From an uncultured Selenomonadales bacterium (GTDB lineage Bacteria; Bacillota; Negativicutes; Selenomonadales; Selenomonadaceae), in contig CAMZHX010000004.1 in the NCBI GenBank assembly GCA_947307055.1, positions 62,001 through 126,000 of the forward strand: DNA of 64,000 nucleotides, given 5' to 3'. The first letter of the stretch is position 1, and the number at the start of each line of letters is the position of its first letter. The notes under the pieces are model-generated. The model saw only the letters and a list, made by a program, of their open reading frames with translations. It did not search any database and had not been told where the DNA came from. This document shows positions 38,465 through 48,160 of the stretch, piece by piece. The position numbers and the translations under genes were made by a program.

Positions 38465-39517
38465 TTACTCCAAGCATTTGAATTCACCGCCCGAATAAAA
38501 TTCTTTGTACCATGTCGCAAAATTTTTTAAACCGTCGCGAAGAGAAGTTTTTGGGCGAAAGTCGAAATCCCGCTCAAATTTGCTCGTGTCGGCAAAAGTT
38601 ATCGGGACATCTCCGGCTTGTGCAGCTACCAATCTTTTATGTTCGTCGAAATTGTAATCAGCCGGCAGAAGCTCGGCGCGAATAATTTCCTCCTGCAAAA
38701 TCTTAACGAATTCGAGCAAATTAACCGGCTGACCGTTGCCGATATTGTAAACTCTATGCGGCGCAGAATTCTCAGCGACGGGCGGACGAATAACGACGCG
38801 GGCAAGTCCTTCGATAATGTCGTCGACGTAAGTAAAATCTCTGGCGCAATTTCCGTAGTTGTAAATCCAAACTTCTTCGCCGCGCAAAAGTTTGTTAGTA
38901 AATTTGAAATAAGCCATATCGGGACGCCCCGCCGGACCGTAGACCGTAAAGAAACGTAAGCCCGTCGCGGGGATTTTGTAAAGCTCGCTGTAGCAATGCG
39001 CTAAAAGTTCGTCGCTCTTTTTAGTTGCGGCGTAAAGACTAACCGGTTTGTCAACGCGATCCTCTGTCGAGAACGGAATTTTCTTATTGCCGCCGTAAAC
39101 AGAACTGGAGCTGGCGTAAACTAGATGATTCAGATTTTGGGCATTTCGGCAAGCTTCCAGTACGTTGAAAAAACCTACAATGTTGCTTTGAATGTAAGCT
39201 AAGGGATTTTTGACGCTGTAGCGGATGCCTGCTTGAGCCGCTAAGTTTACGACGTGAGTCGGTTGTGTTCTGTTAAAAAGGTCGTCGATAAAATTTTTGT
39301 CAGCAATATCTCCACGATAAAATTTCCAATCGCAAGAAAATTTTTCTGCCGACGCCTCAATCAACCGGAGCCGATAATTTTTCAAGCGGACATCGTAATA
39401 ATCATTGAGGTTGTCGACCCCGATTATCTTAGAGAACTGACGATCCTTAATCAAACGCAGAATGAAATTTCCGCCTATAAAACCTGCCGCACCCGTGACC
39501 AGGATAATTTTTTTCAT
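38465..39517 (-). CDS. NAD-dependent nucleotide-sugar epimerase, UDP-glucuronate 4-epimerase-like
   Basis: Short-chain dehydrogenase/reductase-type sugar epimerase of 350 residues. It has the N-terminal NAD loop VTGAAGFIGGNF, the strand VNLAAQAGIRYS, the catalytic Ser/Thr region VYASSSSVYGGNKKIPF and the YxxxK pair in SLYAATKKSDELLA. LRFFTVYGPAGRPDMAYFKF is typical of UDP-glucuronate 4-epimerases (CapI/WbnF type), though UDP-glucose 4-epimerase or a dTDP-sugar enzyme cannot be excluded. It probably supplies a sugar for surface polysaccharide or glycosylation. The ATG at 39517, eight bases after GGAGG, is preferred to an in-frame TTG two codons earlier. It stands alone, convergent with the adhesin gene. 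Confidence 0.88.
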   Translation of the reverse strand: MKKIILVTGAAGFIGGNFILRLIKDRQFSKIIGVDNLNDYYDVRLKNYRLRLIEASAEKFSCDWKFYRGDIADKNFIDDLFNRTQPTHVVNLAAQAGIRYSVKNPLAYIQSNIVGFFNVLEACRNAQNLNHLVYASSSSVYGGNKKIPFSTEDRVDKPVSLYAATKKSDELLAHCYSELYKIPATGLRFFTVYGPAGRPDMAYFKFTNKLLRGEEVWIYNYGNCARDFTYVDDIIEGLARVVIRPPVAENSAPHRVYNIGNGQPVNLLEFVKILQEEIIRAELLPADYNFDEHKRLVAAQAGDVPITFADTSKFERDFDFRPKTSLRDGLKNFATWYKEFYSGGEFKCLE

Positions 39518-39832
39518 CGACAATTCCTCCTAAAAAATCTAATCCGTCAAAGCAAATAAAATATTGCCTTCTTCAACTTTATATTTATTAAAAGCAAATA
39601 GCTTGGCATACCCTCCACAAAATGATTAAAAATCCTTTTAAGCCTTTGTTAATAAATTTTTTTTACATTTTCTACAGCCAATTTGTTTTACCTTCTTTTG
39701 CTGATATCGATATAAAGAAGAAAAAATTTTTTTGTTAAAGGATTTTTCGCGAACATGTCAAATTTATCAATGAACAATAATGAAATAATGAAGCAGTGAT
39801 TTATGTAGCTAAAATTGAAAGGAAGGTCATTC
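39518..39832. other. AT-rich gap between epimerase and RiPP region
   Basis: About 315 bases with no credible gene or RNA. It is AT-rich with T- and A-runs and must hold the promoters of the two divergent genes, but no clear -35/-10 pair was found. Confidence 0.5.
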
Positions 39833-40153
39833 ATGGAAATTAACAATTATGAAGTTACAATAAAAAAAGGCAAAGATGAACAGGAAGTCTCTATTGAAAT
39901 AGATATGGAAGAATACGGAGAATCTTTTGCAGTCAACGCATATCATCTTGGTCAACAATATGGGGCGTCAGTGATAAATCCCGTGATTAATGAAGATAAA
40001 ATAAATTTTTTGGAAGACCAAATCAAGAAAAAGGAAGGAGACGATGTACACATTGGAAAACGGGAACTTAAAAGGCTTATGAAGGAAGTAGATGCTGATT
40101 ATAAAAGCTATCAGGAAGAGATTGCCAGTTACACTAGCAATGATGAGGATTAA
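39833..40153 (+). CDS. small acidic hypothetical protein
   Basis: A 106-residue protein I do not recognise, with no signal peptide, membrane segment or Cys residue. It is strongly charged: an N-terminal half with alternating beta-type stretches (NNYEVTIKKGKDEQEVSIEI) and a C-terminal half that looks helical or coiled coil (INFLEDQIKKKEGDD, RELKRLMKEVDADYKSYQEE). The ATG at 39833 follows AAGGAAGG by six bases, so a longer frame starting at TTG 39815 is not used. It lies 543 bases before the peptide export genes; a link to them is possible but not shown. It has no double-glycine motif, so it is not an obvious export substrate. Confidence 0.7.
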   Translation: MEINNYEVTIKKGKDEQEVSIEIDMEEYGESFAVNAYHLGQQYGASVINPVINEDKINFLEDQIKKKEGDDVHIGKRELKRLMKEVDADYKSYQEEIASYTSNDED

Positions 40154-40696
40154 TTTTGTATCAGAGAAATTATCACTCACAGCGCAAGATTGGCTATAAA
40201 ATTACGGCGTCGAAAGAAATATAATCGTCATATCAAACGGCGAAATTGCGTTGAATGCCCCTGCCGCGCCCAATTTTTTGGCTAACGTATCTGCCGTGCG
40301 TCGACGCAATCAGCGAGAGTTCCAAAATTTTTTAAAGCAAGGGTCATAAATTATTCAGCACTGCACGGAAAGTGCGTAACGCATTGCAAGTTACCTGCGG
40401 AAGATATTTGGCTTTTGTCACTTGAGGCGGCGCGAGGAAAAAATTTCTCGTCAACCGCCATTTTTTATGGATTGTGTCAGCGATTTTGTGTAAATAGCAA
40501 ACCGCCTAAAAACGCCAACTTTTGATGAGTTGGTGAAAGGTAAAATACGTGGTCGAAGAAAGGCTCCGTTACGCGATTCGTTTTCTTTCAAGGCATTCGA
40601 AAAAGTTTTCTTTGAAAGAATGTCGTCAAATCAACAATTCTAATTACACAAAACTCTTGACACTGCCGAACACGATTTCTTAGGGAATGACATATT
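40154..40696. other. gap with possible decayed coding remnants
   Basis: No intact gene. Short frames broken by stops look protein-like, for example around 40170-40350 (NIIVISNGEIALNAPAAP, interrupted upstream by a TAA) and around 40520-40640 (FDELVKGKIRGRRKAPLRD). Two hairpins are visible: CCAACT/AGTTGG at 40515-40533 and TTCTTTCAA/TTGAAAGAA at 40583-40620. A TTGACA at 40657 lacks a matching -10 box. The stretch may be a remnant of a lost gene plus the leader of the export operon. Confidence 0.45.
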
Positions 40697-41875
40697 ATGA
40701 AAAAATATTTTATAGCGGGATTGGTATTTTTGCTAATTTTGTCCGTTGGACTGATATTTTACGGCGTTTGGCTTAACAATCGCGGCGAAGTTCAGATAAC
40801 TCAGAGAATGTCCGAAAGAAAATTGGATTTGCCCGGAGTTAAAGTAAAACGGCGCGAGCTCCATCCCAAAGTTATGCTAAGTGATGTAAACCTTTATTCG
40901 GACGATATGGTTGACGCCGTCACATTGATTGAGGGACGCATTACAGAAAATTTTGCTCCAAAAAATAGCCAAGTTCGACAAGGCGACGTTATCTTTGTTG
41001 TTGAAAATGAGGATATAGCTTTGGAGCTGAAGGAAGCCGACGCGAATATTTTGGAAGCAACCTCGCAACTAAAGCAAGCCGAAAATGTTTACGAGCGTCA
41101 AAAGCGTTTGCTGGAAAGAAAAGCAACTTCAGCAGCAAAGCTTGAGGAAGCGGAAACATCTTACAAAGCGGCGCAAGCTCGCATAGAAATGTATAAGGCC
41201 AAACGCGATAAATTGCTAATGCAAAAAGAACGTCAAGAGGTAATCGCGCCCATTGACGGGAAAATTTTAGTGGTGTATCGTCAGAAAGGCTCCTATGTAA
41301 ATGCGGGCACGTCTTTAGCATTGGTCGGCGATTTTTCAACGCTGTATTTTTCGACGCCGGTAGATGATGAAAACGCAAGGCATCTCGGAATCGGACAGCA
41401 GACAGAATTGATTTTTGACGAAAATGATTTCCAAAAAGTTTACAGCACAGACTATGCGGCGGGCAATAAGGGTAGCGACCAGACTTTTACGGCAACTGTC
41501 GAGAAAATAACGCCGCCTTTAGGAGAGCCTGCAGACATTCGCAATATAATTTGGTCGGTGGATAATTCTTCGGGGCTTTTGGAGTCGCAAATTTATGGCG
41601 CAGTAAGTTTTCAGTCTCATTCGTCGTATCAATGCCTGACAGTTCCACTCGACGCGATTATAAATATCGATGAACCGGCAGTATTTGTCGTGACGGCTCA
41701 AGAAACTATCGAGCGACGCAAAATCAAAACCGGTGCTAATGACGGGACATACGTCGAAGTTTTGGAAGGGTTAAAAGCCGGAGAAATTGTAGCCAATCAC
41801 ACTGAAGCGAGTTTATCAGACGGCACGCCGGTTAATGTCACTCTGGAGGACGAAAAAGAAGGTGACGCGCCATGA
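40697..41875 (+). CDS. HlyD/membrane-fusion-type periplasmic adaptor
   Basis: Membrane fusion protein that links an inner-membrane exporter to an outer-membrane channel. It is 392 residues: an N-terminal membrane helix (FIAGLVFLLILSVGLIFYGV), a lipoyl-like half (IEGRITENFAPKNSQVRQGD), a long coiled-coil hairpin at about 110-180 (LKEADANILEATSQLKQAE to YKAKRDKLLMQ), the second lipoyl half (VIAPIDGKILVVYRQKGSYV) and beta-barrel domains. It is the first gene of the export operon and overlaps the next gene by four bases. It differs from the NHLM-type adaptor that follows, so the system has two adaptors. Confidence 0.88.
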   Translation: MKKYFIAGLVFLLILSVGLIFYGVWLNNRGEVQITQRMSERKLDLPGVKVKRRELHPKVMLSDVNLYSDDMVDAVTLIEGRITENFAPKNSQVRQGDVIFVVENEDIALELKEADANILEATSQLKQAENVYERQKRLLERKATSAAKLEEAETSYKAAQARIEMYKAKRDKLLMQKERQEVIAPIDGKILVVYRQKGSYVNAGTSLALVGDFSTLYFSTPVDDENARHLGIGQQTELIFDENDFQKVYSTDYAAGNKGSDQTFTATVEKITPPLGEPADIRNIIWSVDNSSGLLESQIYGAVSFQSHSSYQCLTVPLDAIINIDEPAVFVVTAQETIERRKIKTGANDGTYVEVLEGLKAGEIVANHTEASLSDGTPVNVTLEDEKEGDAP

Positions 41876-42843
41876 GCTCGGAAAAAAAGAGCGGGCAGAA
41901 TATTTTTAGCAAAGCCGCCCTAGAAAAATTGAATTCGCCCGAAAAGTTGGATACTATGGTCAAAGTAACGGAGCCGATGAGTTGGATGGGCTTAGTGGTT
42001 GCGTGTGTACTTTCTTTAGCGGTCGTGCTTTGGTCAATTTTCGGCTCGTTCACGGAAAAGGCAGACGGCGCAGGACTTATACTCGACTCGGCGGGCGTAG
42101 TAAATATTTGTCATGCGCAGTCGGGCAAATTGCATACGCTCATGGTGAAAACGGGCGATTACATTCACAAAGGGAAATTAATTGCGCGCATAGAGCAGCC
42201 CGCGCAGACAGCTGATACGCAAATGACGCGCTACAATATAGATTTGGCAACTAATGACCGCGACGCCGTGCAGAGCGTTCACCAATACAACGCTAAACGC
42301 CAGCAAGAAATTACGCAGAAAAATATTTACAGCAGTTACGAAGGAATTGTTGATGAAGTCATGGTTCAGGAAGGCAATATAATTTCTGCGGGCAGTCCGA
42401 TTTGCTCTGTACGCATTACGCAAAATCGCGACGAGTTGAGCGGCGTTTTTTATATTTCAGTGGACAATGGCAAGCGCGTCGAACCAAATATGACGATTCA
42501 ACTTGCGCCAAATGGCGTCGATACATCGAAGACGGGCAGTTTGATTGGCATTGTGAGGAGCATTTCGCAATATCCGCTGTCGTCGGAAGGCGTCGTCAAA
42601 AGCGTAGGCAATTCGCAACTGGCGCAACATATAATCAGCAAAACGGGCGGCGCGGTAATGGAAATACATTTTGATTTGGTCAAGGATAAAGATTCGGAGT
42701 CGGGTTACCTTTGGACTTCGATAATTGGCAAGCACAAGCCGATAACGCCCGGCAGTTATTGCACGGGCTATATCATAATTGAACGCCAGCCGCCCATTGA
42801 AAAGGTCTTTTACAAAATCAGCCAACTACTCAGGAGCAGATGA
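41872..42843 (+). CDS. NHLM-type peptide export adaptor (HlyD family)
   Basis: Adaptor of the NHLM (nitrile hydratase leader / Nif11 microcin) export type. It is 323 residues. The N-terminal pattern NSPEKLDTMVKVTEPMSW followed by a membrane helix (GLVVACVLSLAVVLWSIFGS) is the mark of this family. Next come a lipoyl-like region (VVNICHAQSGKLHTLMVKTG), a short coiled coil, and the second half (SYEGIVDEVMVQEGNIISAG). It overlaps the upstream adaptor by four bases (ATGA) and ends one base before the next start. It should work with the two ABC proteins encoded directly downstream. Confidence 0.9.
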   Translation: MSSEKKSGQNIFSKAALEKLNSPEKLDTMVKVTEPMSWMGLVVACVLSLAVVLWSIFGSFTEKADGAGLILDSAGVVNICHAQSGKLHTLMVKTGDYIHKGKLIARIEQPAQTADTQMTRYNIDLATNDRDAVQSVHQYNAKRQQEITQKNIYSSYEGIVDEVMVQEGNIISAGSPICSVRITQNRDELSGVFYISVDNGKRVEPNMTIQLAPNGVDTSKTGSLIGIVRSISQYPLSSEGVVKSVGNSQLAQHIISKTGGAVMEIHFDLVKDKDSESGYLWTSIIGKHKPITPGSYCTGYIIIERQPPIEKVFYKISQLLRSR

Positions 42844-42844
42844 A

Positions 42845-45058
42845 ATGAAAGTGCTTGGCTCGATAAAAAATTTTTTTGATACCGGCTCGCGAGTAAAAGT
42901 CCCTACGATTTTGCAAATGGAGGCAGTCGAATGCGGCGCGGCGTCGCTTGCAATGATTTTAGCTTATTATGGGAAGTGGATACCGCTAGAAAAGTTGCGT
43001 CAAGAATGCGGCGTCACTCGCGACGGTTCCAACGCCGAAAATATTTTGAAAGCCGCTGAAAATTTCGGTTGCGTAGCCAAAGGCTTTGCCGGTCGTCCGG
43101 TTGCCCTGCGCAGAAAGGCAAAAAATAATTTCCCGCTAATTTTGTTTTGGGAGTTTAGGCATTTCGTCGTGCTCGAAGGCATTAAGGGCGACACGGTTTA
43201 TCTTAACGATCCGGCAATGGGTCGGCGTAAATTGCTTTGGAAAGATTTTTTGCCGTCGTATACCGGCGTTTATCTCCAAATCCGACCCGGCGAAAATTTT
43301 CGCAAAGAAGGTCATCGCTATAACGTCTTCAAAGCTCTTGCCTCTAAGCTCACGGAAGACAAATGGGCAGTTTTATTCGTCCTGATACTCGGTCTTTGCA
43401 TGATTATTCCAGGACTCGCCGTCCCCGTCTTAAATCAAATTTTTATTGATGACATTTTGTCGATGAAACGACCCGATTGGATAAGAACTTTACTCATCAC
43501 AATGGCGGGGACTGTAATTTTCATAGGCTTTTTGAACTGGTTGCGGGCATCGGTTCTGACATTCTGGCAAAAAAAATTAACGCTCGTCGACTCGTCAAAA
43601 TTCTTTTGGCACATTATACGCTTGCCGCTAACATTTTTTCAGCAAAGATACGCCGCCGATATTGCCTCACGTATCCAATACAACGAGGCAAATGCCGCAG
43701 TCATCTCGAATCAAGCGGCAACTGCCGTATTGGATTTTTTTATTGCGCTTTTCTATTTGGCGTTGCTGTTCCAGTATAGCGTGGAGCTGACTTTAATCGG
43801 CGTTTCAATAAGTTTTATAAATCTTTTGCTGGTAGCTTACATGCGGCGTCGGCTCGTCGATTTGAATATGAAAGTTCAGCAGGACGCGGGCAGGGAATAC
43901 GGCGTCTTGATGGGCGGGCTGATGATGATTGAGAGCATAAAAGGTTCCGGCAATGAGGGCGAATTTTTTTCAAAGTGGGCGGGCTATAAAGCAAAGGTTA
44001 TAAACGGCATGCAAGAAATACAACTCTGGACATTGAAAGTAAAACTTTTGCCCAGCCTTTTTGCCGGCGTTAATGGCGCGCTAATCATGGCGATTGGCGG
44101 TTTCTCGATTATGGAAGGCGTTATGACTGCTGGCGTATACATGGCATTTCAAAATTTGCTCGGTAAATTTCAAGAGCCGTTCAATAACTTGCTGATGTTG
44201 GGAAATACACTTCAGGCGATTGAAATGCAAATGCAACGCCTCGACGACGTGCGCAAGTACGAAATCGACCGCTTGAATTATTCCGAGAATCAAGCAAAAG
44301 ATTGCTCGCGCGAAAGACTTTCCGGCGATTTGGAATTGAAAAATATTTCGTTCGGCTACAGTCCGCTTGACCCGCCGCTACTCGAAAATTTTAATCTGCA
44401 CATAGAGCCGGGACATTGGGCGGCAGTAGTCGGGGCGTCGGGCAGTGGTAAATCAACACTCGCCAAAATCGTCGCAGGGCTTTACGAGGAATGGGCAGGC
44501 GAAATTCTCTTTGACGGGATAAAACGTCGCGACCTTCCGCGCCATATCATCGTAAATTCTCTGTCGACTGTCGACCAAGATGTTTTTCTGCTGACCGGCT
44601 CGGTGCAGGAAAATATTTCGCTGTTCGACGGCACGATTTCTAAAAGCGAAATTGTTCAGGCCGCGAAGGACGCTTGCATTCACGACGACATTATCCGACT
44701 TAACGGCGGCTATGATGCGCAAGTCACGGAGGGCGGCAATAATTTTTCTGGCGGACAGCGTCAACGCTTGGAAATTGCGCGGGCTTTAGCAGTCAATCCT
44801 TCCCTGCTGATTCTCGACGAAGCAACTTCCGCCCTCGACCCAATGACCGAACATCGCGTGCTCGATAATATAAGGCATCGGGGTTGCTCGTGCTTAATCA
44901 TAGCGCACAGACTTTCCACGATTCGCGACGCTGATGAAATTATTGTTTTGGAGCGCGGAAAAGTTGTTGAGCGCGGCACGCATAAAGAAATGATTCAGCA
45001 CGACGGCGCGTACCGCAGATTGATTGAGGAGAGAAACACGCAAGAAAATGTTGACTAA
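42845..45058 (+). CDS. NHLM-type ABC transporter with C39 leader peptidase
   Basis: Inner-membrane exporter that cuts double-glycine leaders and pumps the product out. It is 737 residues from the ATG at 42845, which follows AGGAG. Domains: a C39 peptidase at about 20-145 with oxyanion Gln24, catalytic Cys30 (LQMEAVECGAAS), His106 (FRHFVVLEG) and Asp122 (YLNDPA), all intact; a six-helix membrane domain at about 170-460; and an ATPase with Walker A GASGSGKST, signature NNFSGGQRQRLEIARAL and Walker B LLILDEATSALDP. The matching substrate is the Nif11-type peptide at 47891, whose leader ends in Gly-Gly. A longer frame overlapping the adaptor gene is discarded. Confidence 0.95.
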   Translation: MKVLGSIKNFFDTGSRVKVPTILQMEAVECGAASLAMILAYYGKWIPLEKLRQECGVTRDGSNAENILKAAENFGCVAKGFAGRPVALRRKAKNNFPLILFWEFRHFVVLEGIKGDTVYLNDPAMGRRKLLWKDFLPSYTGVYLQIRPGENFRKEGHRYNVFKALASKLTEDKWAVLFVLILGLCMIIPGLAVPVLNQIFIDDILSMKRPDWIRTLLITMAGTVIFIGFLNWLRASVLTFWQKKLTLVDSSKFFWHIIRLPLTFFQQRYAADIASRIQYNEANAAVISNQAATAVLDFFIALFYLALLFQYSVELTLIGVSISFINLLLVAYMRRRLVDLNMKVQQDAGREYGVLMGGLMMIESIKGSGNEGEFFSKWAGYKAKVINGMQEIQLWTLKVKLLPSLFAGVNGALIMAIGGFSIMEGVMTAGVYMAFQNLLGKFQEPFNNLLMLGNTLQAIEMQMQRLDDVRKYEIDRLNYSENQAKDCSRERLSGDLELKNISFGYSPLDPPLLENFNLHIEPGHWAAVVGASGSGKSTLAKIVAGLYEEWAGEILFDGIKRRDLPRHIIVNSLSTVDQDVFLLTGSVQENISLFDGTISKSEIVQAAKDACIHDDIIRLNGGYDAQVTEGGNNFSGGQRQRLEIARALAVNPSLLILDEATSALDPMTEHRVLDNIRHRGCSCLIIAHRLSTIRDADEIIVLERGKVVERGTHKEMIQHDGAYRRLIEERNTQENVD

Positions 45059-45072
45059 GGAAGTGAGAGCCT

Positions 45073-47817
45073 TTGAAACTCGTTGAAGGCGAGCGTTATT
45101 GTTTGCCGGAAGAAAATTCTTTTGTCGAGGTGACGGCGGGCAAGGTCGAAGTTTATGCCGTCGCGCACGAAAAGGAAAATTTCCGCCAAATGTACTTAAT
45201 GGAATTGAACGCGGGCGAGGCGGCTTTCCCTTCCTTTGATGACTTTGAGAAAATAAAAATCGAAGTGCACGCCCTGACGGATTCCGAGTTGAAAACAGTT
45301 TCGGCAAATGAGATTGCTCCGGCTGAACTCGCCAGGCTTATGCGCACATGGTTTAAAAATTTAATGGCGTTGCATTGGCTCAGACTTTTGGCGGATAAGG
45401 GCGACGACACATTAGAGACTTGGCTTGACAGCTCGGTTATCGGCGACGAATTGGACAATCAATCGCTCTGGGAGACTTTCATTGATAACGAAAGTATTTT
45501 CTCGATGATGTTAGGCGTGCGATTTCAAGCCGAAGATGTTAAAGTTGCCAATCGAATTGCCCGCCGCTTAAAGCAAAAAAATCGTCTCGTTGAAAATACT
45601 CTGTCAATTTTGTTGGGAAAAGATACTGTGCCTGCCGAAGAAGGTAGCTCCGGAAATACAAAGTTTGAAGAGGTCGCCTTTGCAATTCGTTGTGCGCTCA
45701 AAGCCTTGCATATGCCGAGCCGGTCAGTTAATCTCGCGCCGGAAATGGTAAGGAAGCTCGACAAGTTCGGCATAACGCAACGGCTTGCGCAAAAAGTCGG
45801 AATGGGTTTGCGGCGCATAACTTTGGAGGATAATTGGTATCGTGGCGATAGCGGCGTTATTTTAGTCTTCCACAATGGCGACGACAAAACAAAAGAATTA
45901 GGCGTTTGCTTGCCGCAGACGGAAAATCACTATCGGCTGATTACTCTTTCAAATCCCGATGGCGTCGAAGTCACAGAAAAAATTGCGGCGGCTCTCGACA
46001 AAGAAGGCTTTGCCTGTTATGCGGGGTTGCCGCCCGAAAAAATCGGCTTAAAAGATTTGCTGAAGTTCGCCTACAATCAAACTTGGTCGACGGATTGGCG
46101 CACGATTCTTATCGCAAGTTTTGCTATGGGCTTTATCCCGATTATAACGCCGATTGTCACTGAAACAATTTTCGCCGACCTCATACCGATTCTTGACCGG
46201 CAGGGCTTAGCGACCGTCGCGCAAGTTGCAATGGTTGCCGGCTTTACTTCTGCCGCGCTAAGTGTCGTGCGTTCCGTAGCACTGTTGCGATTCTCCGTCC
46301 ATGTTGATATGGCTTTGGAATCAGCGATGTTAGCGCGAGTGCTCGCCTTGCCGACGAAATTTTTCCGCCAATTCACGTCGGGCAATTTGGCGGCGCGTAT
46401 GCAAGGGCTTAGCAAAATTCAATCCTTTTTGGCGGGAGAAACCGTCGGTATTGTATTTAACTTTGCCTTTGGCTTTTGGAGCTTGGGGTTGATGTGTTAT
46501 TACAGCGTGAAGTTGACGGGCGCGGCTCTGCTCATCTGGATTATTTACGCGCTGATTTCCTTTTTCATTTTGAATCGGCTGACCAATTTTAACCGCAAAC
46601 AAATTAAAGCATTCAATGAGACGGCGGGCATATTGCAACAAATTTTTACGGGCTTAACCAAATTTCGCGTAAAAGGCGCGGAGGAAGATGCCTACAATTT
46701 GTGGGGGAAAAAATTCGGCGAGGAATGGAAATGGACTTACGCCGTTCGTTGGCAAAAAAATTACACGACAATTTTATCAGCCATGCAACCGATTTTGTTG
46801 TCGATGATTCTTTACTTTGTCGCCTTCAAAGAGATTGCTGAGGCGGCGGCGACGGGTGCAACTTCTACAGGTGCCGCAAGTGCTACAGATGCCTCAGCCG
46901 ATTTAGTGAGCACGGGATTGACTGCCGCCACGTTCATAGCGTTTCAAGCGGCGTATTCGGCATTCAACACCGTGCTTATCGGGATTTTTCCTGCCATTCA
47001 AGAATTCGTCGCGATTCGTCCGTTGTTGGAGAATTTGCAACCGATATTGGACGCCGAACCGGAAAGTTCACCGGATAAGCCGGAGGCCGATGTACTTTCG
47101 GGCGCGATTGAAGTCGAAGGGCTAACTTTTTCCTATGGCGAAAATTTACCCGACGTTCTTAAAGACGTGACCTTCAGAATCAAGGCGGGCGAATGCGTTG
47201 CCTTAGTCGGCAGTTCGGGCTGTGGCAAAACTACTTTGATGAGATTGTTATTGGGCTTCGAGCAACCTAAAAGCGGCGCGATTTATTACGACGGCTATGA
47301 CTTGTCCGAGATGTCAGCGGCGTCAGTTCGTGCGCAAATGGGTGTTGTCTTGCAAGGCGGGCAACTTATGACCGGCAACATTTTCTATAACATTGTCGGC
47401 ATGAGTAATTTGACGATTGAGGACGCATGGGCGGCGGCTAAGGCGGCGGGCATTGATGAAGATATTCGCCAAATGCCAATGGGTATGAATACAATTATTT
47501 CCGAAGGCTCAAGCAATATCAGCGGCGGTCAACGCCAACGCCTTTTGATAGCTCGCGCCCTTGCCGCCAAACCCGCCATTATAATTTTGGACGAGGCAAC
47601 CAGCGCACTAGATAACCGCACGCAAGCCATTGTCACTGAAAGTCTTGACCGGCTCAAGTCTACGCGAATTATCGTTGCGCACAGACTTTCCACGATTCGC
47701 AACGTCGACAAAATTTTTGTACTAGACGGCGGGCGCATTGTCGAGAGCGGTACTTTTGATGAACTCGTCGCTAAGGGCGGAATGTTTGCAGGTTTCGTGA
47801 AACGCCAAATCGTATGA
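45073..47817 (+). CDS. NHLM-type ABC transporter, second permease/ATPase subunit
   Basis: Second ABC protein of the NHLM pair, probably the partner of the peptidase-bearing one. It is 914 residues, without a C39 domain. The N-terminal ~350 residues form a soluble region typical of this subfamily (starting KLVEGERYCLPEENSFVEV, with RRITLEDNWYRGDSGVILVF). A membrane domain follows at about 350-660, containing an Ala/Thr/Ser-rich loop near residue 600, then the ATPase with Walker A GSSGCGKTT, signature NISGGQRQRLLIARAL and Walker B IIILDEATSALD. It starts with TTG at 45073, after AAGGAAG, 14 bases past the previous stop. The sole nearby candidate cargo is the Nif11-type peptide that follows. Confidence 0.93.
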   Translation: MKLVEGERYCLPEENSFVEVTAGKVEVYAVAHEKENFRQMYLMELNAGEAAFPSFDDFEKIKIEVHALTDSELKTVSANEIAPAELARLMRTWFKNLMALHWLRLLADKGDDTLETWLDSSVIGDELDNQSLWETFIDNESIFSMMLGVRFQAEDVKVANRIARRLKQKNRLVENTLSILLGKDTVPAEEGSSGNTKFEEVAFAIRCALKALHMPSRSVNLAPEMVRKLDKFGITQRLAQKVGMGLRRITLEDNWYRGDSGVILVFHNGDDKTKELGVCLPQTENHYRLITLSNPDGVEVTEKIAAALDKEGFACYAGLPPEKIGLKDLLKFAYNQTWSTDWRTILIASFAMGFIPIITPIVTETIFADLIPILDRQGLATVAQVAMVAGFTSAALSVVRSVALLRFSVHVDMALESAMLARVLALPTKFFRQFTSGNLAARMQGLSKIQSFLAGETVGIVFNFAFGFWSLGLMCYYSVKLTGAALLIWIIYALISFFILNRLTNFNRKQIKAFNETAGILQQIFTGLTKFRVKGAEEDAYNLWGKKFGEEWKWTYAVRWQKNYTTILSAMQPILLSMILYFVAFKEIAEAAATGATSTGAASATDASADLVSTGLTAATFIAFQAAYSAFNTVLIGIFPAIQEFVAIRPLLENLQPILDAEPESSPDKPEADVLSGAIEVEGLTFSYGENLPDVLKDVTFRIKAGECVALVGSSGCGKTTLMRLLLGFEQPKSGAIYYDGYDLSEMSAASVRAQMGVVLQGGQLMTGNIFYNIVGMSNLTIEDAWAAAKAAGIDEDIRQMPMGMNTIISEGSSNISGGQRQRLLIARALAAKPAIIILDEATSALDNRTQAIVTESLDRLKSTRIIVAHRLSTIRNVDKIFVLDGGRIVESGTFDELVAKGGMFAGFVKRQIV

Positions 47818-47833
47818 AACTTTGCATATATTC

Positions 47834-47862
47834 TTGCAAGCGATAAATTTATGTTATATAAT
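47834..47862 (+). promoter_or_regulatory. near-consensus promoter of the precursor peptide gene
   Basis: TTGCAA and a perfect TATAAT are separated by exactly 17 bases. The -10 box ends 28 bases before the precursor start. This lets the peptide be made at a higher level than the transport genes upstream, which is usual for RiPP precursors. Confidence 0.85.
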
Positions 47863-47890
47863 ACGGAAAAATTTTAAGGAGGATTTTAAA

Positions 47891-48160
47891 ATGGTATTGA
47901 ACGAAGAACAGAAAGCTAACCTCTCGGAAGAGTTAATCGCGAAGGCTATGCAGTGCGAGACGCCGGAAGAACTCGTCGAACTGGCCAAGACCGAAGGCTA
48001 TGACCTGACTTTGGAAGAGGCGGAAGCTTATCTCGACGAAATGGACGACTTCGAGCTCGACCGCCAACAACTTAAATCGGTAGCGGGCGGCTATTGTCCG
48101 AGCGATTGCGGTTGCCGTAATCAAGGTTATCCATTTGGGGAGTGTCCTGATAAGAAATAG
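47891..48160 (+). CDS. Nif11-type RiPP precursor peptide with Cys-rich core
   Basis: An 89-residue precursor with a long acidic leader and a short core. The leader has the Nif11-like pattern (LSEELIAKAMQCETPEELVE, LAKTEGYDLTLEEAEAYL) and ends with SVAGG, the double-glycine cut site at residues 66-67. The predicted core is 22 residues beginning YCPSDCGC and ending GECPDKK, with Cys at 69, 73, 75 and 85. ATG 47891 has a perfect AAGGAGG site; an upstream in-frame start is ignored. It lies between the ABC exporters and two SPASM-type enzymes, so it should be modified by them (thioether or other radical chemistry on or near the cysteines) and exported after leader removal. The final product and activity are unknown. 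Confidence 0.92.
   Translation: MVLNEEQKANLSEELIAKAMQCETPEELVELAKTEGYDLTLEEAEAYLDEMDDFELDRQQLKSVAGGYCPSDCGCRNQGYPFGECPDKK

Noticed and set aside
39833-40153. Acidic 106-residue protein as a second RiPP precursor
   Set aside because: No Gly-Gly site, no Cys, no Nif11 pattern, and it is 543 bases from the export genes.
40657-40685. TTGACA as a promoter of the export operon
   Set aside because: No acceptable -10 box lies 16-18 bases downstream (the sequence there is TTAGGG).
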